Below, one piece after another: positions 1-7,461 of a stretch of 14,524 nucleotides of DNA. A program made the position numbers and the translations under genes. This stretch comes from Candidatus Uhrbacteria bacterium RIFOXYA2_FULL_40_9. Its GTDB lineage: Bacteria > Patescibacteriota > Patescibacteriia > UBA9934 > GWF2-40-263. How positions within the stretch are numbered: the stretch's first letter is position 1; each line of letters opens with the position of its first letter. Under the pieces are notes generated by a model. It saw only the letters and a program-made list of their open reading frames with translations, searched no databases and was not told where the DNA came from. The stretch is taken from positions 18,508 through 33,031 of the forward strand of contig MGEY01000063.1 of assembly GCA_001791615.1 (NCBI GenBank), given 5' to 3'.

Positions 1-98
1 TCCCTTGTTGTTGAATGAATCATTGAACAAAAAGGGATGGCGACAAACCGAAGGTTTGCCGTATTCTGACATTATTTTCTTATCTAAGCCTTTGTTTT

Positions 99-617
99 AT
101 GGAGGAACAATATTACCAAGAAGATCAAGAGAAGATGCCTTCTCTGTATGGAGAAGGATTGATTTCTTGGCACGTAGACGAATATCCAAAGCATCAGCGA
201 TCACGCGCATGGTTCATTGTGATGTCTATTCTCGGCATTGCTTTGATCATTTATGCGATGGCGACGGCTAATTTCCTTTTTGCAGTTATTATTTTGATGA
301 TTGGCATCATCACTCTCGTTTCCTTATATAAAGAACCAGATCAAGTCGATGTGATCATTACCAATACAGGAATTATTGTAGGAGATGCGTATTATGAATA
401 TCGAGCCATTAGAGATTTCTCGATTGTGTATGAACCTCCACAAGTAAAAAATCTTTATGTGGATTTTCACACGAGTTGGAGACCTTTGCTTTCCGTCCCT
501 CTTGGAGACACAGATCCAAATATTGTGCGTGAACATTTGTTAAATTTTTGTTTAGAAAATCTTGAACGAGCAGATGAAACCTTGACAGACGTCATCCGCC
601 GGCTGTATAAGGTGTAG
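99..617 (+). CDS. Conserved two-helix membrane protein of unknown function, PH-like tail
   Basis: The 172-residue product has a charged N-terminus, an ISWHVDEYP segment at residues 22-30, two adjacent membrane helices (about 36-54 and 57-76) and a soluble C-terminal domain (about 80-172). A short ISW motif, then two helices and a beta-rich tail, resembles a hypothetical family that I recall from CPR genomes, possibly with a bacterial PH-like fold; this is family-level memory only. Both ends are likely cytoplasmic. There is no Shine-Dalgarno site upstream of the ATG at 99. Met13 (base 135), preceded by a weak purine-rich stretch, is an alternative start that would keep the whole recognisable domain. 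Its partners are unknown: upstream lies the window edge, and downstream is a tRNA gene after about 100 bp. The reading frame is convincing because of the helices and codon use; the function is not known. Confidence 0.8.
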   Translation: MEEQYYQEDQEKMPSLYGEGLISWHVDEYPKHQRSRAWFIVMSILGIALIIYAMATANFLFAVIILMIGIITLVSLYKEPDQVDVIITNTGIIVGDAYYEYRAIRDFSIVYEPPQVKNLYVDFHTSWRPLLSVPLGDTDPNIVREHLLNFCLENLERADETLTDVIRRLYKV

Positions 618-721
618 AGTTATTGAATGGCGAGCATTGGAGTGAAACGTATACAGATCTACGTTGAACGAAACATATAGCCATGAGACGAGAGATTGCT
701 TATTTTAGAAGTTTTTTCTAT

Positions 722-798
722 GCGCCCGTAGCTCAGTTGGATAGAGCATCAGTTTGCGGAACTGAAGGCCGCACGTTCAAGTCGTGCCGGGCGCACCA
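722..798 (+). tRNA. tRNA-Arg, anticodon GCG
   Basis: A complete cloverleaf can be folded by eye. The acceptor stem is GCGCCCG (722-728) with CGGGCGC (788-794). The D stem is GCTC/GAGC (731-734, 744-747). The anticodon stem is TCAGT/ACTGA (749-753, 761-765) around the loop TTGCGGA (754-760). The variable loop has 5 nt, and the T stem is GCACG/CGTGC with loop TTCAAGT. The anticodon at 756-758 is GCG, reading CGC and by wobble CGU. A20 in the D loop and C35 are the known arginine identity elements. Discriminator A795 is followed by an encoded CCA (796-798). A perfect hairpin terminator starts 3 nt further on. No integrase or attachment-site duplication follows. Confidence 0.97.
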
Positions 799-801
799 CA
801 T

Positions 802-828
802 AAAAACACCAGTTCATCTGGTGTTTTT
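802..828 (+). terminator. Rho-independent terminator after tRNA-Arg
   Basis: There is a perfect 11-bp inverted repeat: AAAAACACCAG (802-812), 5-nt loop (813-817), CTGGTGTTTTT (818-828). The last five T residues form the U tract, and the matching A run makes the element potentially active on both strands. It begins 3 nt after the tRNA CCA end and 70 bp before recG, so it most likely ends the tRNA transcript and gives recG separate transcription. Confidence 0.88.
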
Positions 829-897
829 ATGTTGTAAAAGAAAACACAAATCTTACTTTCGTGCAAAAAAGGCTTATTTCCATTAAGATAAAGCCAT

Positions 898-2949
898 ATG
901 GGGATTCATCTCTCAGACACGGTTTCTCTGCTCCCTGGTATTGGGGCAAAGGCACGTATAGATTTTAAAAATCTTGGCATTCTTTCTGTGCGAGACCTTT
1001 TGTTCTACATGCCGTTTCGTTTTGATGATTTTTCTTTGAAAAAATCCATTCAAGATCTTTCTGTAGGAGAGACTGTCACTATTGATGTAACGATTTGTTC
1101 CATCAAATCGCGTAAATCTTTTAAACGAAAAAAGCTGACGATTACGGAAGCAATAGTAGAAGATGAAACCGGTGAGATAACGGTGACATGGTTCAATCAA
1201 CCTTATCTTGAAAAAACATTAAAGCCCGGTAGAGAAGTTTCTCTTGCAGGCAGGATAGATGATCGCGATGGTCTTTCGCTGACAAACCCTGTGTATGAAC
1301 CAAAAGGGAAGAGAGTTCAAACCGGTCGGATTATTCCTGTGTATGGGCTAACAGGATCACTGACCATGCGTCGGATTCGTGAGGCCATGCTTGTTGCCTT
1401 AGGAACGGTTGAAGAATTGATCGATTGGGTTCCTTCTTCCTTACGAGAGAGTGAAGCCTATCCATCTCTTACTCAAGCCATCAGGGAGATCCATTTTCCA
1501 GAATCACCAGAATCTTTGCAGATGGCCATTAAACGTCTCAAGTTTGATGAACTTTTTCTTCATCAACTTCTTTTTGCTCAAGTGCGCAAGCAGCGAGAGA
1601 AAACATCAGCTCATGTGATACCCATTGATGAACCTTTTCTAAAAACTTTGGTTTCTTCTCTTCCTTTCGTTCTTACCAACGCACAAAAAAGAGCGGCTTG
1701 GGAAATGTTGCAGGATCTTGCAAAGCCGACCCCAATGAATCGTTTGTTAGAAGGGGATGTTGGGTCTGGAAAAACCGTGGTGGCTGCGATTGCGATTGAA
1801 CAGGTGTTGCGACACAACTTTCTCACGGTCTATTTAGCTCCAACAGAAATCCTCGCTTCTCAACAGCAAGAGGCACTGGGTTTCTTCCTTGATCAGTCAA
1901 TTGGATTACTTTCACGAGGACATTGTAAGATTGGGCAAGAGTCAGTGAAGCGTGAGGAATTGTTTGAAGCGATCGAATCAGGAAAAGTGAAGTGTGTTGT
2001 TGGAACACATGCGTTGTTGCAGGAGAGCGTTCCTCTTCAAAAAGTTGCACTCATCATTATCGACGAACAACATCGCTTTGGGGTTGAGCAACGTCATGCC
2101 CTTCTAGAAACAGGGGATCGGCAAGCACCACATCTTTTGTCCATGACTGCCACGCCGATTCCGCGATCACTCTCGCTTACTCTATACGGTGATCTTAATC
2201 TTTCCATTCTCGACGAGATGCCAAAAGGAAGGAAACCGATTGCAACAGCACTTGTTCCAGAGTCACAACGATCCGGAATGTGGGCGCATATTAAGACACA
2301 GATTCAAGCAGGGGAGCAGGTTTTTGTGGTGTGTCCGCTTATTGATCCTTCTGATCGTCTGGGGGTGAAATCTGTGACTGAGGTGGCAAAAGAACTGTCA
2401 CAATCCGAACTCAAAGGTGTGCGTCTTGCTGTACTTCATGGAAAAATGAAAGCAGAAGAGAAGACAAGAACCATTCAACAATTTCGTGATCAAGAGATTG
2501 ATGTTCTTGTTGCTACCACAGTTGTAGAAGTTGGGGTTGATATTCCGCATGCCACGGTGATGGTCATCATCGGAGCGGAACGATTCGGGCTCGCACAACT
2601 ACATCAACTACGCGGTCGTGTTGGGCGATCAGATCAACAGTCCTATTGTTACCTTTTGCCAGAAACACTATCCGATCAAAGTCGATCAAGATTACAAGCA
2701 ATGGTTGAAACAACAAATGGTTTTGTGCTTTCAGAAAAAGATTTGAAATTGCGTGGCCCAGGAAATGTGTTTGGAAATAGTCAATCAGGATTTCCTGATT
2801 TTCAACTCGCTACTCCAGCAGATGTAGAGATAATGAAAAAAGCCCGTGATTGGGCTTTGAAATTGCTTGAGAGTGATCCAGAGTTTGTAGAACATCCGCT
2901 CATTAAACAACGTGTCGAACAAACATTTGAAAACGTTCATTTGGAATGA
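898..2949 (+). CDS. recG: ATP-dependent DNA helicase RecG
   Basis: RecG is a superfamily 2 translocase that remodels stalled replication forks and branch-migrates Holliday junctions. The 683-residue product is close to the usual length (about 690). The N-terminal region contains a helix-hairpin-like LLPGIGAKA (11-19) and an OB-fold wedge (about 55-140). The helicase core shows Walker A GDVGSGKT (286-293), DEQH box (389-392), SMTATPIPR (415-423) and motif VI QLRGRVGR (570-577). The RecG signature LKLRGPG (616-622) sits near the C-terminus. No key residue is missing. The ATG at 898 has no clear Shine-Dalgarno site and gives a normal N-terminus. Upstream is the tRNA terminator. Downstream, radA converges after 18 bp, and a likely recG terminator lies inside radA. 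Both products act in recombination, though they are transcribed towards each other. Confidence 0.97.
   Translation: MGIHLSDTVSLLPGIGAKARIDFKNLGILSVRDLLFYMPFRFDDFSLKKSIQDLSVGETVTIDVTICSIKSRKSFKRKKLTITEAIVEDETGEITVTWFNQPYLEKTLKPGREVSLAGRIDDRDGLSLTNPVYEPKGKRVQTGRIIPVYGLTGSLTMRRIREAMLVALGTVEELIDWVPSSLRESEAYPSLTQAIREIHFPESPESLQMAIKRLKFDELFLHQLLFAQVRKQREKTSAHVIPIDEPFLKTLVSSLPFVLTNAQKRAAWEMLQDLAKPTPMNRLLEGDVGSGKTVVAAIAIEQVLRHNFLTVYLAPTEILASQQQEALGFFLDQSIGLLSRGHCKIGQESVKREELFEAIESGKVKCVVGTHALLQESVPLQKVALIIIDEQHRFGVEQRHALLETGDRQAPHLLSMTATPIPRSLSLTLYGDLNLSILDEMPKGRKPIATALVPESQRSGMWAHIKTQIQAGEQVFVVCPLIDPSDRLGVKSVTEVAKELSQSELKGVRLAVLHGKMKAEEKTRTIQQFRDQEIDVLVATTVVEVGVDIPHATVMVIIGAERFGLAQLHQLRGRVGRSDQQSYCYLLPETLSDQSRSRLQAMVETTNGFVLSEKDLKLRGPGNVFGNSQSGFPDFQLATPADVEIMKKARDWALKLLESDPEFVEHPLIKQRVEQTFENVHLE
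2835..2858 (-). terminator. Terminator of the lemA-radA operon, inside the recG coding region
   Basis: Read on the minus strand, AAAGCCC (2858-2852), a 6-nt loop (2851-2846) and GGGCTTT (2845-2839) form a perfect 7-bp stem. Six consecutive T residues occur at 2841-2836. The hairpin lies about 110 nt past the radA stop codon, within the last 40 codons of recG. No other hairpin is visible in the 18-bp gap between the genes. It is a good-looking intrinsic terminator, although the same bases encode KKARDWALK in recG and could be chance. Confidence 0.6.
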
Positions 2950-2967
2950 ATGATTGAGAAACAGTGA

Positions 2968-4287
2968 TTATAATTCTTTTAGACTACTGATCATTTTTAG
3001 TTCAATCCCTACAGTTTTTGGGATTTTTTTTGATGGAATATAAGCTTGTGTCATTCCCATTCGTTTTGCTTCTTCGAGTCGTCGTTCAAGCAGGGGAACA
3101 GATCTCACTTCTCCGCCAAGTCCAACTTCTCCTAGATAGAGGGAAGTCGCTGGGCTGATGGTTCCTTTGACAGCACTTACAATCGCTCCACAAATAGCAA
3201 GATCAACTGCAGGTTCTTCCAAAGAAAGACCCCCAATCACATTCACATAAATATCTTGATCGCCAAGTTTAATTCCTGCACGTTTAGACAAGATGGCAAT
3301 CAACATTTGTAATCGATTTTGTTCAAACCCAGAAGCGCGACGCACAGGCATGCCATAGGAAGTTTTTTCCACAAGAGCTTGAACTTCTACCAGAAAAACT
3401 CGGGATCCTTCAATCGTTGCGGTAATCACAGATCCAGGAGTGTTTGCTCTTTCTTTAAGAAAACATTCAGAAGGATTGAGTACAGGAATCAATCCTGTGG
3501 AAGTCATTTCGAACACCCCAATTTCATCTGTGCTGCCAAAACGATTTTTTTTGCATCGAAAAAGACGATAGGCATGAACAGGATCACCTTCGAGCGAGAG
3601 AACGGCATCAACCAAATGTTCCAAGGTTTTCGGGCCTGCAACACTTCCATCTTTAGTGACTTGTCCGACCAGTAAAATAGAAATACCTGTTCGTTTGGCT
3701 AAATCTAAAAGTAAGGAAGTCGCATAGCGGACAAGAGTTGGTGTTCCTGGAGGACTTTCAATTTCAGAAGAAGAAAGCGTTTGTATGGAATCAATGACCA
3801 CAAGTGCAGGGTGTTCTTTTTCAATTGTGGCAATGAGTGTTTCAACAGGAAAAGGTTCAATAATGTTGATAAATTCTGGAGATTGTTTCAGGCGAGCAAA
3901 ACGAGAAGAAAGTTGAGAAGGGGATTCTTCTCCAGAAACATAAAGCACAGAATTTGTTTTTGAAGAAAGATGACCAGCAAGCGCAGCGACAAGTGTAGAT
4001 TTTCCAATTCCTGGCTCACCAGCAATAAGGACTAAACTTCCTTTCACAATTCCTCCACCAAAAACTCGATCAATTTCTTCAATTCCTGTTGAGAAGCGTT
4101 CGTGTTCTTCTTGTTTTGTTTGTTCAGAAAGCGGGGTGCTTTTTTGAGCAACAGCCTTTTTCTTTGGAAGATGTTTTGCTTGTGGAGCTTTTCCTCCTTC
4201 TTCAGAAATCGTTCCCCAACTTCCACATTCTGTACACCTTCCCGACCATTTCAAAGATTGGGCATCACATTTTGAACAGATAAACAT
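2968..4287 (-). CDS. radA: DNA repair protein RadA (Sms)
   Basis: RadA is a RecA-like ATPase with a Lon-like C-terminal domain that drives branch migration during recombinational repair. The 439-residue product has all family hallmarks. An N-terminal four-cysteine zinc finger uses C4, C7, C18 and C21. Walker A is GEPGIGKS (90-97), Walker B LVVIDS (162-167) and the RadA-specific KNRFG motif is at 247-251. The Lon-like domain covers about 270-439, with the conserved GGLSLEEPAVDLA stretch at 352-364. The length matches the family (about 450). It is the last gene of the minus-strand operon, starting 6 bp after the stop of the TrbC-like/M15 fusion gene. There is no Shine-Dalgarno site, so translation probably depends on coupling. 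It converges with recG. Confidence 0.97.
   Translation of the reverse strand: MFICSKCDAQSLKWSGRCTECGSWGTISEEGGKAPQAKHLPKKKAVAQKSTPLSEQTKQEEHERFSTGIEEIDRVFGGGIVKGSLVLIAGEPGIGKSTLVAALAGHLSSKTNSVLYVSGEESPSQLSSRFARLKQSPEFINIIEPFPVETLIATIEKEHPALVVIDSIQTLSSSEIESPPGTPTLVRYATSLLLDLAKRTGISILLVGQVTKDGSVAGPKTLEHLVDAVLSLEGDPVHAYRLFRCKKNRFGSTDEIGVFEMTSTGLIPVLNPSECFLKERANTPGSVITATIEGSRVFLVEVQALVEKTSYGMPVRRASGFEQNRLQMLIAILSKRAGIKLGDQDIYVNVIGGLSLEEPAVDLAICGAIVSAVKGTISPATSLYLGEVGLGGEVRSVPLLERRLEEAKRMGMTQAYIPSKKIPKTVGIELKMISSLKEL
3004..3031 (+). terminator. Probable recG terminator, inside the radA coding region
   Basis: On the plus strand AATCCC (3004-3009), a 10-nt loop and GGGATT (3020-3025) form a perfect 6-bp stem that runs into eight T residues (3024-3031). 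It begins 55 nt after the recG stop codon. The hairpin is weaker than its minus-strand counterpart (short stem, large loop), and the same bases encode KKIPKTVGIE in radA, so chance cannot be excluded. Confidence 0.45.
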
Positions 4288-4293
4288 AGAACT

Positions 4294-5514
4294 TTAGTGA
4301 GCACCTCTACATGAAGTAGACATTTGTGGTTTTTCAAAGTGCCATGGTTCTGTGGCAAGCACACAAAATCCTTCGGCCTGCATAGCAGAGATGAGAGTTT
4401 TTTGACAGTCATTTTCAAAACACGCTGTGAGATCAGAAAGACAGGTTTTTTGATCAATACATTGAACAGCTGTTCCATTCACTTCATGAGAAGCCCAAAT
4501 GTCAACCGCATGACCAGTGGTATGAGGACAATTTTTTGGATCATTATCTTTCAAAATACACGTTTGTGGGCGATTTTCTTTTGGATCGCAGGTTGCAGAA
4601 CCAGCTGGATTTTTACAATTTTGTGCAATCAAAGCGAGCTGTTTTTGCATGGAACGCACCCCAGAAGTAATAATCATGCCATAGCCACTTGTTTGAATAG
4701 TCTTTGCAGCATTTTCTAGACTTGTCACCATATCATCTGCCACTTGTTGACCATTCAAAATTAAGATATTTCCCGCGGTAGGTGCGCCAAGAGCCGTATA
4801 AAGTGTGCCATTCACAGAATCTTGCGTAGATTCTCCATAAGGCAAGAGAGGCGTTTCCGTGATATCTGTAATAGTGAGCGCTCGAAAAAGTGTTAATTCT
4901 GGATTAGTAATTTCTAAGATTGTTACGACACTCATGAGTAAAATAAGTCCAATGACCGCATTGCGGATTCCTGTCATGGCTTTTGAAGTATTTCCTCCAG
5001 TTCCGCTTATGATGTATTGCACCCCACGCACCATGATCATGACAATAGCAATCAGAATCATGGTCCCAATAAGCCATTGATAAAGGCTTGAAATATAATC
5101 ACCAAGGAATCCAATCGTGATTGTACTCCCTGTTTTTGTAATAGGAGAAAAAGCAAAATCACTACGAAAAGGAACAGAAAGCTCTGGAATTAAATAAGAA
5201 ACAATCTCTTCACTTGTTTCAGTAACGACAGTTGATGGATCAACATATTTCGCACAATGCTCTGCATAGATAGAAATAGTTTCTTCATGTCTTGAATACA
5301 TGTAAGAAGCATACATTTCACCAAATTGAGAAGAACAAAAATTTTCACAATTAACTTCAACGGCAATATAATAGGATTTACAGTAAGGAGCTTCATCGAA
5401 ATTGAGGTCTGGATTATACCAACAAAAACAATTATTATCTTCAGCAAAAGCAGGAAAAGCAAAAGAGAGAAGTGAAATGCAGAAAAGGAAACAAAGGAAA
5501 ATGCGTTTGCCCAT
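4294..5514 (-). CDS. Exported cysteine-rich protein: TrbC/VirB2-like two-helix segment fused to an M15 D,D-carboxypeptidase domain
   Basis: The 406-residue protein has four parts. Residues 1-24 form a signal peptide ending AFA before EDNN. Residues 25-130 are a domain with six cysteines (29, 31, 45, 56, 60, 87). Two membrane helices (about 145-167 and 183-202) flank a short GTGGN-containing loop, as in the TrbC/VirB2 pilin-like proteins of CPR genomes. Residues 250-406 are an M15 (VanY/DacB-like) peptidase domain. It carries SGVRS (284-288), HTTGHAVD (331-338) and EPWH (389-392), so the zinc ligands H331, D338 and H392 and catalytic E389 are all present. The C-terminal domain has ten cysteines (300-402). 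Predicted topology puts both soluble domains outside the membrane, where the peptidase would trim D-Ala from peptidoglycan stems. The gene starts 3 bp after a DsbA-like gene, which fits its cysteine content. The peptidase call is strong; the pilin-like relationship is moderate. Confidence 0.87.
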   Translation of the reverse strand: MGKRIFLCFLFCISLLSFAFPAFAEDNNCFCWYNPDLNFDEAPYCKSYYIAVEVNCENFCSSQFGEMYASYMYSRHEETISIYAEHCAKYVDPSTVVTETSEEIVSYLIPELSVPFRSDFAFSPITKTGSTITIGFLGDYISSLYQWLIGTMILIAIVMIMVRGVQYIISGTGGNTSKAMTGIRNAVIGLILLMSVVTILEITNPELTLFRALTITDITETPLLPYGESTQDSVNGTLYTALGAPTAGNILILNGQQVADDMVTSLENAAKTIQTSGYGMIITSGVRSMQKQLALIAQNCKNPAGSATCDPKENRPQTCILKDNDPKNCPHTTGHAVDIWASHEVNGTAVQCIDQKTCLSDLTACFENDCQKTLISAMQAEGFCVLATEPWHFEKPQMSTSCRGAH

Positions 5515-5517
5515 ACA

Positions 5518-6168
5518 TTAGTGTTGAGTCAATGATTGTTGTACAACCGTTAAAAGGTCTTGTGTAGAAATAGCTCCAACATGGGATTCTCCATTCAGAA
5601 ACAGGGTCGGAGCCGCAATTAGATTTAATCCTAATCCTTCCTCATAATCACGCGTGACAATAGCGAGAGTATCCTGGGTTGCATAACAAGAAGTGAAACG
5701 TTCACTATCCATTCCAAGATCTGTGGCAATTTGAAGGAATTGATCTTCAGAAAGATAACTTTGTCTTGTAAAAAGGGCATCATGATATTCCCAGAAGCGA
5801 TTTTGTTTTTGTGCACAATGAGCGGCAATAGCAGCGGCTGTGGCAATACCATCCATGGATTCTTGTGGCATATCTTTCCAAACAATTCGCACAGAATCAG
5901 GATAAGCAGAAAGCACAATATCGAGAGAGTTTGCAAGTTGTTTACAAGCTGTACAATCAAAATCTGAAAATACAATAAAAGTCACAGTGGCCTCTTCCGC
6001 ACCTTTTGAAGGATTTACAAAAGTTACCGTGGGTTGCTCAATGGCTTCAACTTCGGTTTGTTCAAAATACATTTCTAGGTTGATCGGGCGAGATTGATAG
6101 AAAAAAATAATCACAACCAGAAATGCTAAACCGCCGATAACTAGGAAAGAGAGCCAAAGATGTTTCAT
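5518..6168 (-). CDS. Membrane-anchored DsbA-like thiol-disulfide oxidoreductase
   Basis: The 216-residue protein begins with an uncleaved-looking membrane anchor (about 5-24), followed by a thioredoxin-fold DsbA domain (about 45-216) facing outward. The active site is CTAC (72-75) within FSDFDCTACKQ, and the cis-proline loop is AAPTLFLNG (185-193, Pro187). A second cysteine pair, C118 in AAHCAQ and C161 in TSCYA, is typical of this Gram-positive and CPR DsbA-like group. It most likely forms disulfides in exported proteins. Its immediate downstream neighbour encodes a protein with 16 mature cysteines, the obvious substrate candidate. There is a 17-bp gap after the preceding gene and a 3-bp gap to the next. 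The leader just before the ATG is pyrimidine-rich (CCCCTCC), the opposite of a Shine-Dalgarno site, so initiation probably uses translational coupling. No DsbB or VKOR partner is in the window. Confidence 0.9.
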   Translation of the reverse strand: MKHLWLSFLVIGGLAFLVVIIFFYQSRPINLEMYFEQTEVEAIEQPTVTFVNPSKGAEEATVTFIVFSDFDCTACKQLANSLDIVLSAYPDSVRIVWKDMPQESMDGIATAAAIAAHCAQKQNRFWEYHDALFTRQSYLSEDQFLQIATDLGMDSERFTSCYATQDTLAIVTRDYEEGLGLNLIAAPTLFLNGESHVGAISTQDLLTVVQQSLTQH

Positions 6169-6185
6169 AAAAAGGAGGGGAAAGA

Positions 6186-7415
6186 CTATCGCAAGCGAAT
6201 GAATTCTAATTGTCCTGTGAGTCCATTGTTGTAGTACAAGAGGGAAGAATCTGCACTCACCATTGGGTTATTAATCACGGTATTAGTCGCAGGAATCGCA
6301 ATTAAACTTGTTTGTCCTGTTGAAAGATTAATTTTATAAAGATTGTCTGGAATGTTTTTTGCAAGCTCTCGCTGAAGTCCGACATTTGCAGAAAGAGATT
6401 GAGGAACACTGCAATAAATTTCTGTGGAAGAAGCAAAAGTACATTTATCTATCCAGGTGCGAAGTCCTAAACTACGACGATTTTCTCCCATGTTGGATGA
6501 AGTCGCATCCACTATCCAAAGGAGAGGTTCATAATTGCTATATTCTCCTGACACAGAATAAAGCAATTGTTTTCCGTTTGGTGACCAAAGCGAAGCAAAA
6601 CCAAATCCTTCAACCGTTAATCCTTTGAAATTTTCTCCCTCTTTTCCTACGGGCAAAATAATTTGTCGATCAAAACTTCCTGTGAGTTGTTGTGAAGTAT
6701 CTGCAAAAGCAATCACTTGATCGTTTGGAGACCAATTGATATCCACTTTCTCTCCATTCTCACCCAATGCTTCAATAGCTTCTACATTTGTTCCATTTGC
6801 ATTGGTGATTACAAGCCAGCGGTTATCTGGATCTATTCCCATGCTTTTTGCCGCGATTTCATCAGTTACAGGAGAAAATTGGAAATCCTCCCAATGGGAG
6901 GGAAGTGTGACTTGTTGTTCGGTGGTGAAGTCATACACGATATTTGTTCCATCCGGGAATTCAATCACGGCCTTATCTGATTCCATATTCCAATCAACAG
7001 ATTCCGCCTCTGGAAATTGATGGGAAGAAAGCAATACAACATTTCCATCTTCATCGATTGTGTAAAATTTTCCATCTTCAGGATTATAAAAGTTTATGCC
7101 TTTTTTTGTTTGATCAAGCGAAGCGTAAGACACTGCAGAAGTAGTGAGAACAGTTGTTTCTGTTAAACCTCCACGAGCAATTGGTTCAGCTTCGACTAAT
7201 CCTGAAGTGGTTGTTTCTGTTGGTGTGATCGTTGTTGGGGTGCCAGTTCCCGAACTTGGAAGAGTGACCACAGGGATTTCTTCTTGTTCTTCAACAAAAA
7301 GAGGTTCAACAAGCGGTCGAAAGAAAAGGAAATAAAGGACCGTCCCAATCGCAAGGACAGAAATAAGAAAAGAAACAATCACAAGGATTCGTTTCGTTCG
7401 CAGGGTGATCATCAT
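6186..7415 (-). CDS. Membrane-anchored TolB/WD40-like beta-propeller protein
   Basis: The 409-residue protein has an N-terminal membrane anchor (about 10-33), then an acidic and Thr/Ser/Pro-rich linker (about 38-75), then a beta-rich region to the end. The latter holds repeated blades with the W/F-S-P motif typical of TolB/PD40-like propellers: FSPVTDEIA (180-188), WSPNDQVIAF (228-237) and WSPNGKQLLY (277-286). The propeller should lie outside the cytoplasmic membrane. No enzyme motif is visible, so a binding or scaffold role is inferred. Two starts are adjacent (ATGATG); the first is used here. The 46-bp gap before it is the largest in the operon. It contains no Shine-Dalgarno site, and only a TACAAT without a good -35, so a separate promoter is doubtful. 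It sits between an unknown membrane protein gene and the DsbA-like gene. Confidence 0.8.
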   Translation of the reverse strand: MMITLRTKRILVIVSFLISVLAIGTVLYFLFFRPLVEPLFVEEQEEIPVVTLPSSGTGTPTTITPTETTTSGLVEAEPIARGGLTETTVLTTSAVSYASLDQTKKGINFYNPEDGKFYTIDEDGNVVLLSSHQFPEAESVDWNMESDKAVIEFPDGTNIVYDFTTEQQVTLPSHWEDFQFSPVTDEIAAKSMGIDPDNRWLVITNANGTNVEAIEALGENGEKVDINWSPNDQVIAFADTSQQLTGSFDRQIILPVGKEGENFKGLTVEGFGFASLWSPNGKQLLYSVSGEYSNYEPLLWIVDATSSNMGENRRSLGLRTWIDKCTFASSTEIYCSVPQSLSANVGLQRELAKNIPDNLYKINLSTGQTSLIAIPATNTVINNPMVSADSSLLYYNNGLTGQLEFIRLR

Positions 7416-7461
7416 AGAGCAAAGATAAGAAACAGAAAGAGAGTTTTTACTTCAAAACTAA

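Noticed and set aside
44..58. Perfect 6-bp hairpin CAAACC-GAA-GGTTTG
   Set aside because: It lacks a T run directly after the stem and nothing identifiable lies before it, so it is neither a clear terminator nor a known leader element.
1..72. Open minus-strand frame from an ATG at 72 to the window edge (24 codons, beginning MSEYGK)
   Set aside because: Too short to judge, no ribosome site, and it would leave only 26 bp before the divergent gene at 99. It could be the start of a real upstream gene, but it is not supported here.
5..271. Open plus-strand frame overlapping the start of the two-helix protein gene
   Set aside because: Its translation is compositionally odd (many Arg) and no motif is visible; it is the shadow frame of the gene at 99-617.
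722..798. tRNA 3' end as an integration attachment site
   Set aside because: No integrase gene and no repeated copy of the tRNA 3' end were seen; recG follows directly.
683..886. Open frame across the tRNA gene
   Set aside because: It translates the tRNA and its terminator. The APVAQLDRAS-type peptide is a well-known artefact of tRNA translation.
4324..4719. Plus-strand open frame opposite the M15 fusion gene
   Set aside because: It is antisense to a gene with complete peptidase motifs and has no recognisable protein features.
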